From: Lasioglossum baleicum
Taxonomy: Eukaryota > Arthropoda > Insecta > Hymenoptera > Halictidae
Length of the DNA: 64,000 nucleotides
Assembly (NCBI RefSeq): GCF_051020765.1
Contig: NW_027469204.1
Span: 1-64,000 of the forward strand
Reading direction: 5' to 3'
Of the stretch, positions 1 through 12,583 are shown one piece after another. The notes below the pieces were generated by a model that saw nothing but the letters and a program-made list of their open reading frames with translations, made no database searches and had not been told where the DNA came from. Position 1 is the stretch's first letter; each line of letters opens with the position of its first letter. Both the position numbers and the translations under genes were made by a program.

Positions 1-123
1 TAGAAGATCGAACGTCAAACCGTTCGAGAACGTTAGCACTTTCTTTTAGAGACGCACGGCTACGTCCATAGCTTGACGTATTCAAATATTCTAAGAGTCA
101 AACCATGTATTCCCGGAGTAAAT
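1..123 (+). repeat. Satellite A, forward, end of a block
   Basis: This is the tail of a forward satellite A block cut by the window edge. It carries the unit's signature start (GTCAAACCGTTCGAGAACG near position 14) and the following GAGTCAAACC...CCCGGAGTAAATG part. It ends at a joint with reversed satellite A. The same stretch, with the same joint, recurs at about 18090-18213 and 58745-58861, so it is the edge of a large repeated module. No gene is present. Confidence 0.85.
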
Positions 124-1407
124 GTTACTAATTTGCTATCTTGAACACTGAGCAAGACACTTGCTTCAACGGTTTGGGCTTGTCGGAAAGTATGGCCCTC
201 GGTAAAAAGTTTGACTCTAAATTAAATGACAATACTCTATAACCGTTGGACGCTCTACCTTCATATTCATACAGTGAAATAAGCTGTCTATTGCCAATAT
301 TGTCCAGCGGATGTGCTCCCGGAATGCCTGGTTTTACTATCGGAATCACAGGATAGCAGGTGCTATTGCGTCAGCCGTGCCACTATCAGCGAACGTGGCA
401 AAGATCTGAACGGTTTGACGCGAGATCTACTAATTCATGCACGGAACAATGGTGACCGTCTATATTATGTTTACTAATGTGCTTCACTGGTCACGAAGTA
501 ATACTCTCGATGCAGTGGGAGATGTTCGTGGAAGGTAAGGCCTTCGGTGAAACGTTTGACCCCCTATACGTATATCTATCGTTCTACAACGGTTAGTCAT
601 TGCACTTTAATATTCATACCGTGAATTTAGGTGTCTTTTGCCAATCCTGTTGAGCGCATTTACTCCTGGGATACCTCGCTTTAATTACGGAACCACAGGA
701 TAGGTGATGCTACGGTCGTAACTGTGCGTCCCTCAAAGCAAGTGGTAACGATCTCGAACAGCTTGTGTCTCGATTTGGCTGTTCATACACGAAAATATGG
801 TGTCCGTCTGCTGAAATGTCTAATACTTTGATTCCACTACCACTATGCAGGACACTCCCTACAGCGGGTTAAGCTTCTCGGAAAGCAATGCCCTCGGTCA
901 AATTTTCGTCCTTATTCCAATTGGAAAGGGTCTCAATCTGCTTGGCGAACTACTTTAATATCAACCCGTGGTTTAAGGTGTCCATTTCTAATACTGATCG
1001 GACGATTGACTGCCCGAATACCTGGTACAGCTCTCGGAATCACAGGAGAGCAGAAGCTATTGTCTTAGCCATCCCACTATCAGAGAACGTGGTAAAGCTC
1101 TAGAACGGTTTGACTCTCCCTCTTCTTACCCACGCGTGAAATTAAGGTGCGCGTCACTATATTGTCTACTAATTTGTTCCTCTCAACACGGAGTTATACC
1201 ATCAATACAGCTGGCTAGGCCTTCGGAGTGTAAGGTCTCCAGTAAAACGATCGAGTTTACACAAATTGGCAACACAACCAAGCAGTTTGACGCTCTACAT
1301 TAATATTCAACCCGCGAATTAATGTGTCCATTGCAAATACAGTTCAGCTGTTTTACGCCAGGAATACCTGCTTATACTCATGCTATCACAAATTAGATGA
1401 AGTTATA
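124..1407 (-). repeat. Satellite A, reversed block (about 3.7 units)
   Basis: Read on the minus strand this is satellite A, period about 346 bp. The plus strand shows the complement of its landmarks: GAACGGTTTGAC, CGGAATACCTGG and CTTCTAATTCATAC. The block starts with ACTAATTTGCTATCTTGAACAC at the A+/A- joint and ends at GATGAAGTTAT, where satellite B begins. It matches 18214-19774 closely, about nine of ten positions across 640-960 against 19050-19370, but the second copy has about one extra unit near 18620-18970. Short open frames here are chance frames. Confidence 0.85.
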
Positions 1408-4199
1408 TCGACGTCATGTAGTTGTACACGGCAGCTCGAAGAGGCATTACTGTATGGTTTCAGTTAATTCCATAACCTTGATTTTGTACCATATGCATTC
1501 TGTCCCAGTTTTCTATTTATTTATAGATACAGTAATTTACTGTTGTGATATTTTCGTTCTTCTTCGAAGTTATCAATTTTCATGTAAGGAAATTTTATTT
1601 CTTAGTAAAAGTGCCTTTGAAATTAGTTGAGTGTACGTTTACGACATTTTCTAGATAATAATATTGTTATTTTATATGATTGTCCGTACAAGTACCTACG
1701 CATCCGGGACAACACAGTTGGCGTGGTCTTGTAGTTTTGTTCAACAGATCAGGGCTACACTGTTGGATGGTCCTCGTTAATTTAATAACCATGACTTTCT
1801 GCCGTATGCATTTTGTCCCAGCTTCCCATTTATTAACACACACTGTAATATAATGTCTTGATCTTAACGATTTCTTTTCGAAATTTCAATTTTTATTTTT
1901 AAAAAATTGTATCCCTTAGTAAAAGCGTTCTTGGAGTTAGGTGAGTTTAAACTTATGACAATACATTGTTGAGCTTGTTGTTGTTTTATACGATTGTCTG
2001 TACTCATACCAACGATTCCGGAGCGCCAGAGCTGTGGTGGACCTGTAGTTGCGTATGGTTCATCGGAGCAACGCTAATGGATGGCCTACGTTAATTTCTT
2101 TAAGCTTGAACTTGTACCATATGCAGTTCCTGCCATCTTTACTATTTATTTCATCACTCTGTAATATATTGCTGTGATTTCTTCGATTTCGTCCGAATTT
2201 TTATTTTCTAATTTCAAAAATTGTATTTTCATTTAAAGAGCGCCTTTGGAAGTACTTGAGTTTACGTTTATGACCATACCTTGTATAATTTGGTGATACA
2301 TTGTGTGAATGTTTCTATATGTACCAACTCTGCCGGTGTGACACGACTGGAGTGGAATAGTAGTTGCTTATGTTATGTCGGATTGTCGGGATACGTACTT
2401 GACCGTATGCATAGCAGCGCACATGATCGACACGATCGGAATGTACTTGTTGTTACGTATGGTATTTCGGTGCAACACTTCTGCATGGCCTTTGTTAAGT
2501 TCTTTTGCCTTGGTTTTGTACCATATGAATTTTCCGCATTGTCCTACTTATTTGTGCAAGCTGTAGTTTACTCTTATGATATTTTCGATTTCTGTCAAAA
2601 TTATCAATTTTAAATTAACATAATTCTTGTTTCTTACGAAAAGTGTGTTTGGAATTATTTGAGTGTATGCATACGACAATATTTTGATAAACTGATTGTT
2701 ATTTCATATGATTGCCTATATACGTACCAGCCCCGCTGATGCAGCACGACTGGCGTGGTCATGCAGTTGCGTTCGGCAGCGGAGGTACAATACCCAATGA
2801 ACATTGTTAGTTTCGTGATCGCTAATATTGCAACGTAAGAATTCATTCACAGTTTTCTATTTATTTCCACATGCTGCAATTTACTGATACGGTATCTTCG
2901 ATTTTTCAAAATTACTAATTTCTAGTTTAATAATTTTATTCCATAGTGAGAGTGTTTTTGGAAATCGTTGACTGTTCGCTTGTGACATTATTCGGTTAAA
3001 CTCATTGTTAGTTTATAAGACTGTCTCTAGACGTTACTACGCTTCCGGAACAACACGGCTGTACTTATCTTGTCGTTGCATTCACTAGATCGGAGCGACA
3101 CTGCTCTATGACCTATGTTCATTTTTTTAACGTTGAAATTGTACCACTTGCATTCTTTGACTATTTTCAACTTATTTGTACATACAGTAATTTACTGTTT
3201 CGATTCTCTTGATATTTGCAAAATTCCCAATTTCTAATAGCAATCATTGTACATTCTATGAATGGTGCCTTTGGAATTTGATGAGTCTGCGCTTATGACA
3301 ATATGTTGTTGAATAGTTAGTTATTATGTATGATTGTCTCCATATGTACCTATGCTGCCGGAGCGACAGCACTGGATTCATCAGGTTGTTTCGTCGGAGC
3401 GACAAATGCTGTATGGTCGACGTTAATTTCTATAACCTTGATATACTACGGCATGCATTCCATCGCATTCTTCCATTTATTTATATATTCTGTAATTTAC
3501 AATCTTAATACTTACTTATTTTTCCAAAATTCCCAATTTTTAATATCAATCTTTGTACATTTTATGAATAGTGTCTTCGGAATCTGTTGAGTGTACGTTT
3601 ATGTCATCAGTTTTCTATATTTGCTGTTATTTTAAACGATTTTGCGTGTACGTACCTACGCCTCCGGAGGGACACGGTTGAGTTCTCTTGCAGTTGCGTT
3701 CGGAATATAGGGCCGACAGTGCTCTATGGGATTTGATAATTTCTTTGACATTGATATTGTACCGTGTGCATTATTTCTCTGTACTCTGTTTATGCCTACA
3801 TACTGTACTTTACTGTTATGATATTTCCAATCCATTTCAAAATTTTAATTTTTGGTTTAACAAATTGTATTTATCGGTGAAAGTGTCTTTGGAATTAGTC
3901 GAATGTTCGTTTATGCCAATAATATGATGAACCTTCTTTTCATTTTACATAATTGTCCTTATACGTACATACGCCTCCGGAGCTACGCGCCTGTTATGAT
4001 CTTGCTACTGCGTTCGGAATATCGGACCGACTCTATGGTATTATCTTCGTTAATTTCTCTAACCATGATATTGTGCCGAATACATTCTTTCGATATTCAC
4101 TATTTATTACTACATTCTGTGATCTACTGTTATGATATTTCCGATTTCATTCAAACCCTCCAATTTTTCATTTCAGAAATTGTATTTTTAGGAGAAGTG
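1408..4199 (+). repeat. Satellite B, forward block (about 9 units)
   Basis: This is a tandem array of an A+T-rich unit of about 310-320 bp. Landmarks recur in each unit: TACGTACCTACGCTTCCGG, a CGGAGCGACAC motif that occurs twice about 50 bp apart, TACCGTATGCATTC, TTTATTTATACATACTG and TTTGGAATTAGTTGAGTGTA. Landmark positions for the CCGG motif include about 1695, 2015, 2720, 3035, 3345, 3655 and 3970. One unit carries an extra segment at about 2380-2460. The block matches 23100-25268 and parts of 52303-53448. It ends in a foldback at about 4199. Confidence 0.85.
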
Positions 4200-7100
4200 A
4201 AAACATCACAGCAGTAACATACAGTACGTACAAATAAATGAAACACTCGGAAAAAATTCATACTCTACCATGTCAAGGTTAAAAACATTATCGAACGCCA
4301 TCCAGTAGTGTCGCTCCGATCTGCCTACGCAACTACAACGCATCCACATTCGTGTCGCACCGGCAGCGTAGGTACGTGTACAGGCAATCAAATAAAACAG
4401 GCAACGAATTGTCCTAAATAATGCCATAAACGAGCACTCAACTAATTCCAAAGACACTTTTAGTATGAAGAAATTTGTGAATTTAAAAGTTAGAAACTAT
4501 GAGAAAAATGGAACATATCAAAACAGTTAGTTACAGTATGTATAAATAAATGGCGGTCAGGGAAACAATACATACGGTTCAGTGTCATGGATAGACAAAT
4601 TATCGAAAATCATGCAGTAGTGTCGCACCGATATGCGATTGAAACAGCAGGACCACTCCATTCCTGACGCTCCGGAAGGGCTGGTACGTATACAGGCAAT
4701 CATATGAAATAACAATCATTTTATTAGATTATTGTAGTAAACGTACGCACAACTAATTCCAAACACACTTTTCCTAAGGAATAAAAATTTTGTATAGTAA
4801 AAATTGAAAATTTTGACAGTAATCTCAAATATCCTAACAGTAATCTACAGCTTGTATAAATAAATAGGACAATGGGAAAAATTCATATGGTACAAATCGA
4901 AGGATAAGGAAATGAACAAAATCCATGCAATAGTGTCGCTCCAATCTTCCGAACACTACTGCAAGACCACTCTAGTCGTGAGGCACGTAAAACGTACATA
5001 CGTATACAGACAGTGATACAAAATAGCAATGTGTTTTGCAACATATTGTCATAAAAGTGAACTCCCCTAATTCACACGACATTTTTCCTCAAAAAATGAA
5101 ATTTTTAAAAGATAACTTGCAATTTTCGAAGAAAATGGAAAATATCATAACAGTAAATTACAGTATTTGTAAATAAATAGGAAACTGCGACGAAATGCGT
5201 ACGGTAAAATATTATGGTTAATGGAATTAATGATGGCTATGAAATACGTCGCATCTTAAGTATGCAACGATAAGACCACTCCTTCAGTGTCGATCGGCTG
5301 CGTAGGTTCGTATAGTGACAAGCGTATAAAATAACGTATAGGGTTCACAAAATATTGTCATAATTGTACAGTCAACTAATTCCAAGGACCCTTTTTCTAT
5401 GATACATAATTTTCTATATAAGAAGCTGAAGATTAAAAAAAAAAAAAAACTAAAATATCATAACATTAAATTACAGAATGCTGAAATAAATACGAAGCTG
5501 TAGACGAATGGATACGATACAAAATCATGGTTAATGGAATTAACAAATACTATCCAGTAGTGACGTCCCAATATGCCGTATGCAACTACAAGACCATTCT
5601 AGTCGTGTAGATCTGGCAGCGTAGGTACGTGTGCAGACTATCATATAAAATAATAGTGAATTTAACATGATATTGTTATAAACCTAAACTCTCCTAACTC
5701 AAAAGAAACTTTTACTAAGAGATACAATTTTTTAAAACAAAATTGAAAACTTTGATGAAGAAGGAAAATATCATATATGTGAACTATATCATGTAGGGAT
5801 AAATAGAAGACTGCGAAGGATTGCATACGGTACAACATTATGGTTAAAGAATTTATCAAAGACCATATAGCAAGGTCGCTCCGTTCTGTCGGACGCTACA
5901 ACAAGACTCCACCAGTCGAGTCGCACAAACAGCGTAGCGACGTATACACACAATCATATGAAATAACATTATATTTAACAAAATACTGTCACTTACGTAG
6001 ACTCAACAATGACACTTCTACTACTAAACAAATTCTTTTATATAAAAGTGGAAAATTTTTAATCAAATTGAAAATATTATAACAGTAAGTTACAGCATGT
6101 ATAAACAAATGGAAGACTGGGAAACAATGCATACGGTACAGTATCATTGATAGATAAATTATAGAAAATCATGCAGTAGTGTCGCACCGATATGCCAAAT
6201 GAAACTGCAAGACCACTCTATACGTGACACTCAGGAAGCATAGATACGTATACAGACAATCATATAAGATAACAAAGAATTGAACACAATATTGTCATAA
6301 GCGTTCACACAACCAATCCCAAAAGGCACTTTTACTACGAAATACAATTTTTAAAATGCAAATTGAACATAGCGCAAAATATCGAAAATATCCTAATACT
6401 ACATTACAGTTTGTACAAATAAATGGAAAAATGGGAAAGAATGCATACGATACAATATCGAGGTTGGAGAAATTAACGATAATCATACAGTAGTGTCGCT
6501 ACGATGTACCGAACGCAACTGCAAGTGCACTCCAGTCGTGTTGTTCCGTCAGCTTATGTACGTGTACTGAAAATCATACACAATAACAGTTAGTTAAACA
6601 AAATAATGTATTAAGCGTACACTCACCTATTTCCAAAGGCAGTTTTAACAGGAAATACAATTTCCTACAATAGAACTTGAAAATTACAAAAAGAAATCTG
6701 AAATATCATGACAGTTAATTATAGAACGTATAAAATAAATGGACAAATTGGGAAAGAATGCATACAGTTTAAATTCATGGGTTACAGAAATTAACGAGGA
6801 CAATCCAGTAAGCCGCTCCAATCTGTCGTACCTAACTAGAAGAACACTACAACCGTACCGCGCCCGAAGCATAGGTACGTTTACAATGTATCATATAAAA
6901 TAGAAAGAATTTAACATAATATTGTCACAAACGTACACACAACTGATTCCAAAGACACTTTTACTAAAGCATACAATTTCTTAAAATAAGAATTGAAAAT
7001 TTGGAAGAAAATCGTAAATATCATAACAGTATAGAACAGAATTTATAAACAAATGAAAAAGTTGGTAAAAAATTTATACGGCGTAAAATGATTGTTAGTG

Positions 7101-7896
7101 AAATTAACGAAGGTCATCCAATATGTCGCTCCGATATGCCGTACACACCTACATGGCCAGTCCAGCCGTGTCACTCCGGAAACGTAAGTACATTTACAGA
7201 CTATCATATAATACAACAACAAATTTATCGAAATATTTTCATAAACGTGCACTTATCTATTTCCAAGGACACTATTCCTATAAAATACAATTTCTGATGT
7301 CAAAAATTTGAAATTTTGAAAAGAATCGAAAATATTATAACGGTAAATGACAATATGTCGAAATAAATGGGAAACAGCGAAGGAGTGCATACGGTACAAT
7401 ATCAAGGCTAAAGAAGTTAACCAATACCTTATAGTAGTCTCGCGCCTATCCACCGAAAGCAACGACTTGCCCGCACTAGGCGTTTCGCTCTGGAAGCGTT
7501 GGTACGTATACAGACTATCATGTACAATAACCATAAATATAATAAAATAATGTTATAATCGGACACTCGACTATTTTCAAGGACCCCTTTACTAAGAAAT
7601 ACAAGTTTTAAAAATTACAAACAGCAAATTATGGAAGAAATCGAAGATATCCGAACAGAAAATTGCAGGATGTATATATAAATGGAAGACTGGGATGAAA
7701 ACCATACAGAACCAAATCGGTGTTAATGAAATTTTTCAACTAACAATAGACAATTTCGAAAAAAATTGTAATGACCATATCAGTAAATTGCAGAATTTGA
7801 ATATAAATATAAAAATGAGAGAGAATTGCCTGCGGTTCAAAATCATGCCTTAAGAAATTAACGGAGACCATACAGTAGTGTTGCTCGATCTGCCGT
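4200..7896 (-). repeat. Satellite B, reversed block (about 11 units)
   Basis: Satellite B is on the minus strand here. The plus strand shows the complementary landmarks GCTCCGATCTGCCG, AATGCATACGGTAC and AACTAATTCCAAAG once per unit. With 1408-4199 it forms a large inverted repeat. A run of 15 A lies at 5435-5449 in the A-rich part of one unit. Near 7731 a unit is truncated, jumping from TGTTAATGAAA to TTTTTCAACTAAC; the homologous places at about 26490 and 54957 are intact. The block ends at GATCTGCCGTA, where forward satellite A begins. Confidence 0.85.
5435..5449 (+). repeat. Run of 15 A inside satellite B
   Basis: A homopolymer of 15 A lies in the naturally A-rich stretch of a reversed satellite B unit (the AAATTGAAAATTTTGAAAAA region). 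Most likely it is local slippage. It is not a retroposon tail, because the satellite reads through on both sides without interruption. Confidence 0.9.
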
Positions 7897-10135
7897 ATCA
7901 TCATTCACTGTTCGAATATTGTAGCAGGAGGTCAAGCCATTGCAGACCTATATCCATTCGCATACAATCTAACTTTTTACCGTAGGCCATTCCTTCCGTC
8001 AAGAAAGCTCCGCTTTACTGAAGGCATTACTTCGTGTTCCGAGAAACAAATTAGTATCCATTTTAGTGTTGGCGCCATAAATTTCATGTATGAATTAGAT
8101 TATCGATGGTCTAACGGTTCGAGAACGTTACCACCTTCTGTTAGGGTCGAACGGCTACGTATATAGCTTCACATGTCCTGAAATTCCGAAAGTCGAACCA
8201 GATATTCCGGGAGTAAATGCGCTCTACAGAATTGGCAATGGAGACCTCAATACACGGTTTGAAAATCAATGATGGCCGACAAAGCGTTGTATAACATTGC
8301 CCACTTGAGGAGAGGTAAACGTCACACAGTTTTACCTCACCCTCCGAGAATATGACCTGCTGTATCTAGAGTATAACACAATGTACAGAGATTCGTGCTA
8401 GTGTAAATTTTAGAGTCGAGCACCATAATTTATATATGAGTTAGAAGTTTGTTAGGAGTTTGGCAACCGTTCGAGATCGTTACCACCTTCTTTGAGAGTC
8501 GAACGGCTGAGTCAATAGCTTCTCCTACCATGTAATGCCGAGAGTCAGACCTGGAATTGAAAGAATCTATCGGCAATATAGTATAGTCAGTAGACACATT
8601 AATTCACTGTATAAATTGTCGTGTACATATTCATACCGTTGTAGAACGATACCTACTGTTGTGGAGTCAAACTTTTTACTGAATACCAAGCCTTAATAGA
8701 ACGTATCCCGCTGTATCATGAATGTACCTTCGTGTTCAAAGAAGCATATTAGTAAACATTTTGGAGTCGGTGGCCTTCACTTCATGTATGTATTGGAAGA
8801 TCGACGGTGAAGCCGATCGTGATCGTTACCACCATAGTTGAGAATAGAACGCATTAGTTATTAGCTTCACCTACCCTATGATTCCGGGAGTTAAACATGG
8901 AATTCTGGGCGTAAATCCGCAAAACAGTATTGCCATTTGACACCTTAATTCACGGTTATAATATGAAAGTATAGCGTCACTACAATTGAGAACACTACCA
9001 ATTAGTATAAGGTCAAACGCTTTACTGAAGACCTTATACTGCGAATATCATATTCACTGTATATATGAGTGTAGTATAGTGCAGAGAGGAACAAATTATT
9101 ATATACTATGCAGACGGACACCTTAATTTCACGTATGAATTTGCAGATGGAGGGTAAATCCGTTCGAGAGCGTTACCATCTCAGTTGAGAATCGAAAGCC
9201 TTGGTTAATAGCTTCACCTATCCTATGGTTCCGAGAGTCAAACCAGGTATTCCAGGCGAATTTTGACTGAAGAGTATTGGCAATAGACAACTTAATTCAC
9301 GGTATGAATATTACCCAACGCCGTCAAGCCGTAGTATCGTTACCTCTTGGTGTAGTATCAAACTTCATAAAGAATGCCTTGCCCTCCGAAAAACTAACCC
9401 GCAGTATCGAGAGTATGACACCGTGTCAGAGGGACGAATTAGTGTACATTTTACTGTCTGTCACCTTAATTTCATTTATGAATCAGAAGCCGGAGTGTAA
9501 AACCGTTCGATAATGTTATCACCTTCGTCGTGATGAAAACGGCTAAGTCAATAGCTTCATACATCCTGTGACTCAGAGAGTCAAGCGACATATTCCGGGA
9601 GTAATTGCGCTGTACGGAATTGGCAATAGATCCCTTAATTCACGGTTTGAATATTAAAATAGACCGTCAAAACGTTTGAGAACGTTACCAATTGTTATAA
9701 AGTCAAACGCTTTACCAAAGATCATACCCACCGAAACATAACCCGCTGTGTAGAGGGTATAACTTCGTGCTCAGAGAAAGAAATTAGTATCCATTTCAGT
9801 GACAGGAACCTAAATTTCTTATATGAATTAAAAGGTCGATTGTCAAATGGATCGCGAACGTGACTTTTCGTTGAGAGTCGATCGGCTAAGTCAAGAGCTT
9901 CACCTATCCAGGGATTCCGAGATTAAAACCATGTACTCCAGGAATAAAACTGCTGAAAAGTATTGGCAATAGACATATTAATTCACGGTTCGAATATTAA
10001 AGTCGCACGTCAAATCTTTGTAGAACGTTATTTATTCGTATAGCGTCAAACTTTTTACCGAAGGCCATACCGTCCAAGAAGCCCAACCCGCTGCAGCAAG
10101 TGTCCTGCACCGTGTAAATGGCAAATTGATAACAT
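7897..10135 (+). repeat. Satellite A, forward block (about 6.5 units)
   Basis: Units start near 8108, 8461, 8809, 9153, 9499 and 9843, giving a period of 344-353 bp. The block opens in mid-unit with ATTCACTGTTCGAATATT right after satellite B. A diagnostic variant unit at about 8500-8790 (ATGCCGAGAGTCAGAC..., GTCGGTGGCCTTCACTTC) recurs at about 27590-27880, which anchors this block to the one starting at 26655. It ends at an A+/A- joint near ATTGATAACATTTA. Confidence 0.85.
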
Positions 10136-12583
10136 TTACTTCGAGTATACATGGTTTGACTCTTATAATATGGGAATACGTTAAGCAATGGACTTAGCCG
10201 TTCGTCTCTCAAAGAAAGTGGTAACGTTCTCGAACGGTTTGACCCTCGATCTTATAAATAATACATGAAATTATGGTGCCTGTCAGTAAAATTCATACTA
10301 ACTGCCTTCTCTGAACATGAAGTTATACTCTACATATAGTTGGTTAGGTTCACGGAAGTTATGGTATACGGTAGAAAGAATTACTTTATTCCAATTTGAA
10401 TCATTCACAAGCGGCATGACGCTCTGTTTTTATACTCAAACCGTGAATTAAGGTGTATGTTGTCCATACTGTTCAACGTATATACTCCGGGAATATCTGA
10501 TTTGACGCTCGGAATCACATGACAGGTAATGCTGTGGACTAATCAGTCCAACTCTCAAGGAATGTGGTGCCGCTCACTGTCGCTGTGACACCCGATTTTG
10601 CATTTCATACATGAAATTATAATGCCCGTGACCAAGACGTATACCAATTTGCTTCTCTGAACTCGAAGTTATACTCTCGTTACAGCCGAAAGTAATATTC
10701 TCGGAAAGTAATGTCTTCTGTAAAATGTTTGACTCTATTCCAGTAGGTAACGTACTACAAGGTTTTGGCGCTTTACTTTAATATTCATACCGTGACTCAA
10801 CATGTCCGTTGGTAGTTCTGGATTGTGGATTGACACCTGGAATACCTGGTTTGACTTTCGGAATCACTGCATAGGTGAAGGCATTGAGTTGGCCGTTCGT
10901 ACCTCGCAGTCGGTGGTATTGTTCTCGAATTGAATGACGCTCGATCTTCTAATTCATATATGAAATCAAGGTGCCCGTGAATGAAATGAATACTAATCTC
11001 CTTTCCTGATCACGAACTTATACACTCAATGAAGCCGGAGTGGTTCGCAGAGGGTAAGGCCTTCGGTGAAACTATTGACGTTATACAAATTGGTAATGCT
11101 TTCAAACGGTTTGACGCTCGACTTTAATATTAAAACCGTGAATTAAGGTGTCTATTGCCAATAATGTTCAGACGGCTAACTGGCGGAGTACCTGGTTTGA
11201 CTCTACGCATCACAGGATACTTGAAGCTATTGACTCAGCAGTTCATCTCTCGCAGAAGTTGGCAACGTTCCCGACCGGCCTGACCCTAGATTTTTTAACT
11301 CAAACATGAAGTCAAGGTGCCCGTCATTGAAAGGATGACTGATGTCTTGCTCTGATCTGGAAGTTATACTCTCGATAACGCGGTGAGGTTCGCGGATGGT
11401 AAGATCTTCGGTAAAAGATAACACTTTATAGCAACTGGTAAAAATTTCAAACGGTTTGACGCCCTATTTTCATATTCAAACCGTAAATAAAGGTGTCTAT
11501 TTCCAATAATGTTCAGCGGATTTACACCCGGAATACCTGTTTTAGCCTCGGAATCCCAGGATAGGTGAAGCTATTGACTTAGCATTGCGTCTCCCACAGA
11601 CGGCTGCAACTATGTCCAGCGGATTGACACTCGATCTTCTAATTTACACATGAAGTTAAGGTGCCGGTCACTGAAATGAAGACTTGTTTCTAGTTCTGAA
11701 GACGAAGTTATACTCGAGATGATGCCGCTGATGTTCGCGGAACGTAAGGCCTTCGGTATAACGTTTGACTTTATAACAATTGGGAACGCACTCAAATGGT
11801 CTGACGCTCTTCTTTGATGTTCAAGCCGTAAATTAGGGTGTTTATTGCTAAAACTGTACAGCGGACTTACTCCAGGAATACCTGGTTTGACTCTACGAAT
11901 CACAGGATAGGGGAAGCTATTGGCGTAGCGGTTCGACTCTCACAGAAGTTGGCATCGTTCTCGAGCGGTTTGACTCTCAATACCCTAATTCATATTTGAA
12001 AATATGGTGTGCTTCAGAGACAATGCCCACTCATTTGTCTCCGTGAGCACTAAGCATAACACTGGCTACGGCGTGTTAGGTTCTGGGAAGGGTATGATTT
12101 CGGTAATAAGAATGACTCTATACTAATTGGTAATATTCTCAGACGGTTTGATCATCTACTGTAATATTCATATCGTGAATTAAATGGCATATTGCCAATA
12201 CTTTACAGCGATTTGACATCTGCAATACTTGATTTGACCCTCGGATTGACAGGACAGGTGTTTTCATTGATTTAGCAGTTGGAGTCTCGAAGAATGTGGT
12301 AACGTTCTCGCACCGCTTGTCTCTCGATCGTCCTAATCATACATGAAAATAAGGTGTCCGTCTGCCAAAATGACTACTAATTTTTTCCGATGAACGCTAA
12401 GGAGACAATCACTACAGTGGTCCTCGGAAGGTAAGGCCGTCGGTAAACAGTTTGACTCTATGCTATTTCGTAATATTCTACAACGGTTTGACTCTGCACT
12501 TTGGTTGGTATGGTGTAAAAATCCATTACTGTAAAGCGGATTTACTTCCGGGGTTCTTAGTTTGACTTTAAGAATCAATGTAA
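10136..12583 (-). repeat. Satellite A, reversed block (about 7 units)
   Basis: The orientation flips here. The plus strand reads the complementary landmarks (GAACGGTTTGACCCTCGATC, CGGAATACCTGG, GGATAGGTGAAGC) repeatedly at intervals of about 346 bp. The last unit, 12330-12583, is a recognisable variant (TTTCCGATGAACGCTAAGG...GGTGTAAAAATCCATTAC) whose homologue is the lone inverted segment at 32607-32829. The block ends in a foldback against forward A with a loop of about 30 bp. Confidence 0.82.

Noticed and set aside
5435..5449. Poly-A run as the tail of a retroposon
   Set aside because: Satellite B continues in register on both sides with no target-site duplication and no foreign sequence.
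8108..8460. CENP-B box in satellite A
   Set aside because: I looked for the TTCG-nnnn-A-nn-CGGG core in both orientations of the unit. TTCG and CGGG words occur, but not with the required spacing in the consensus.
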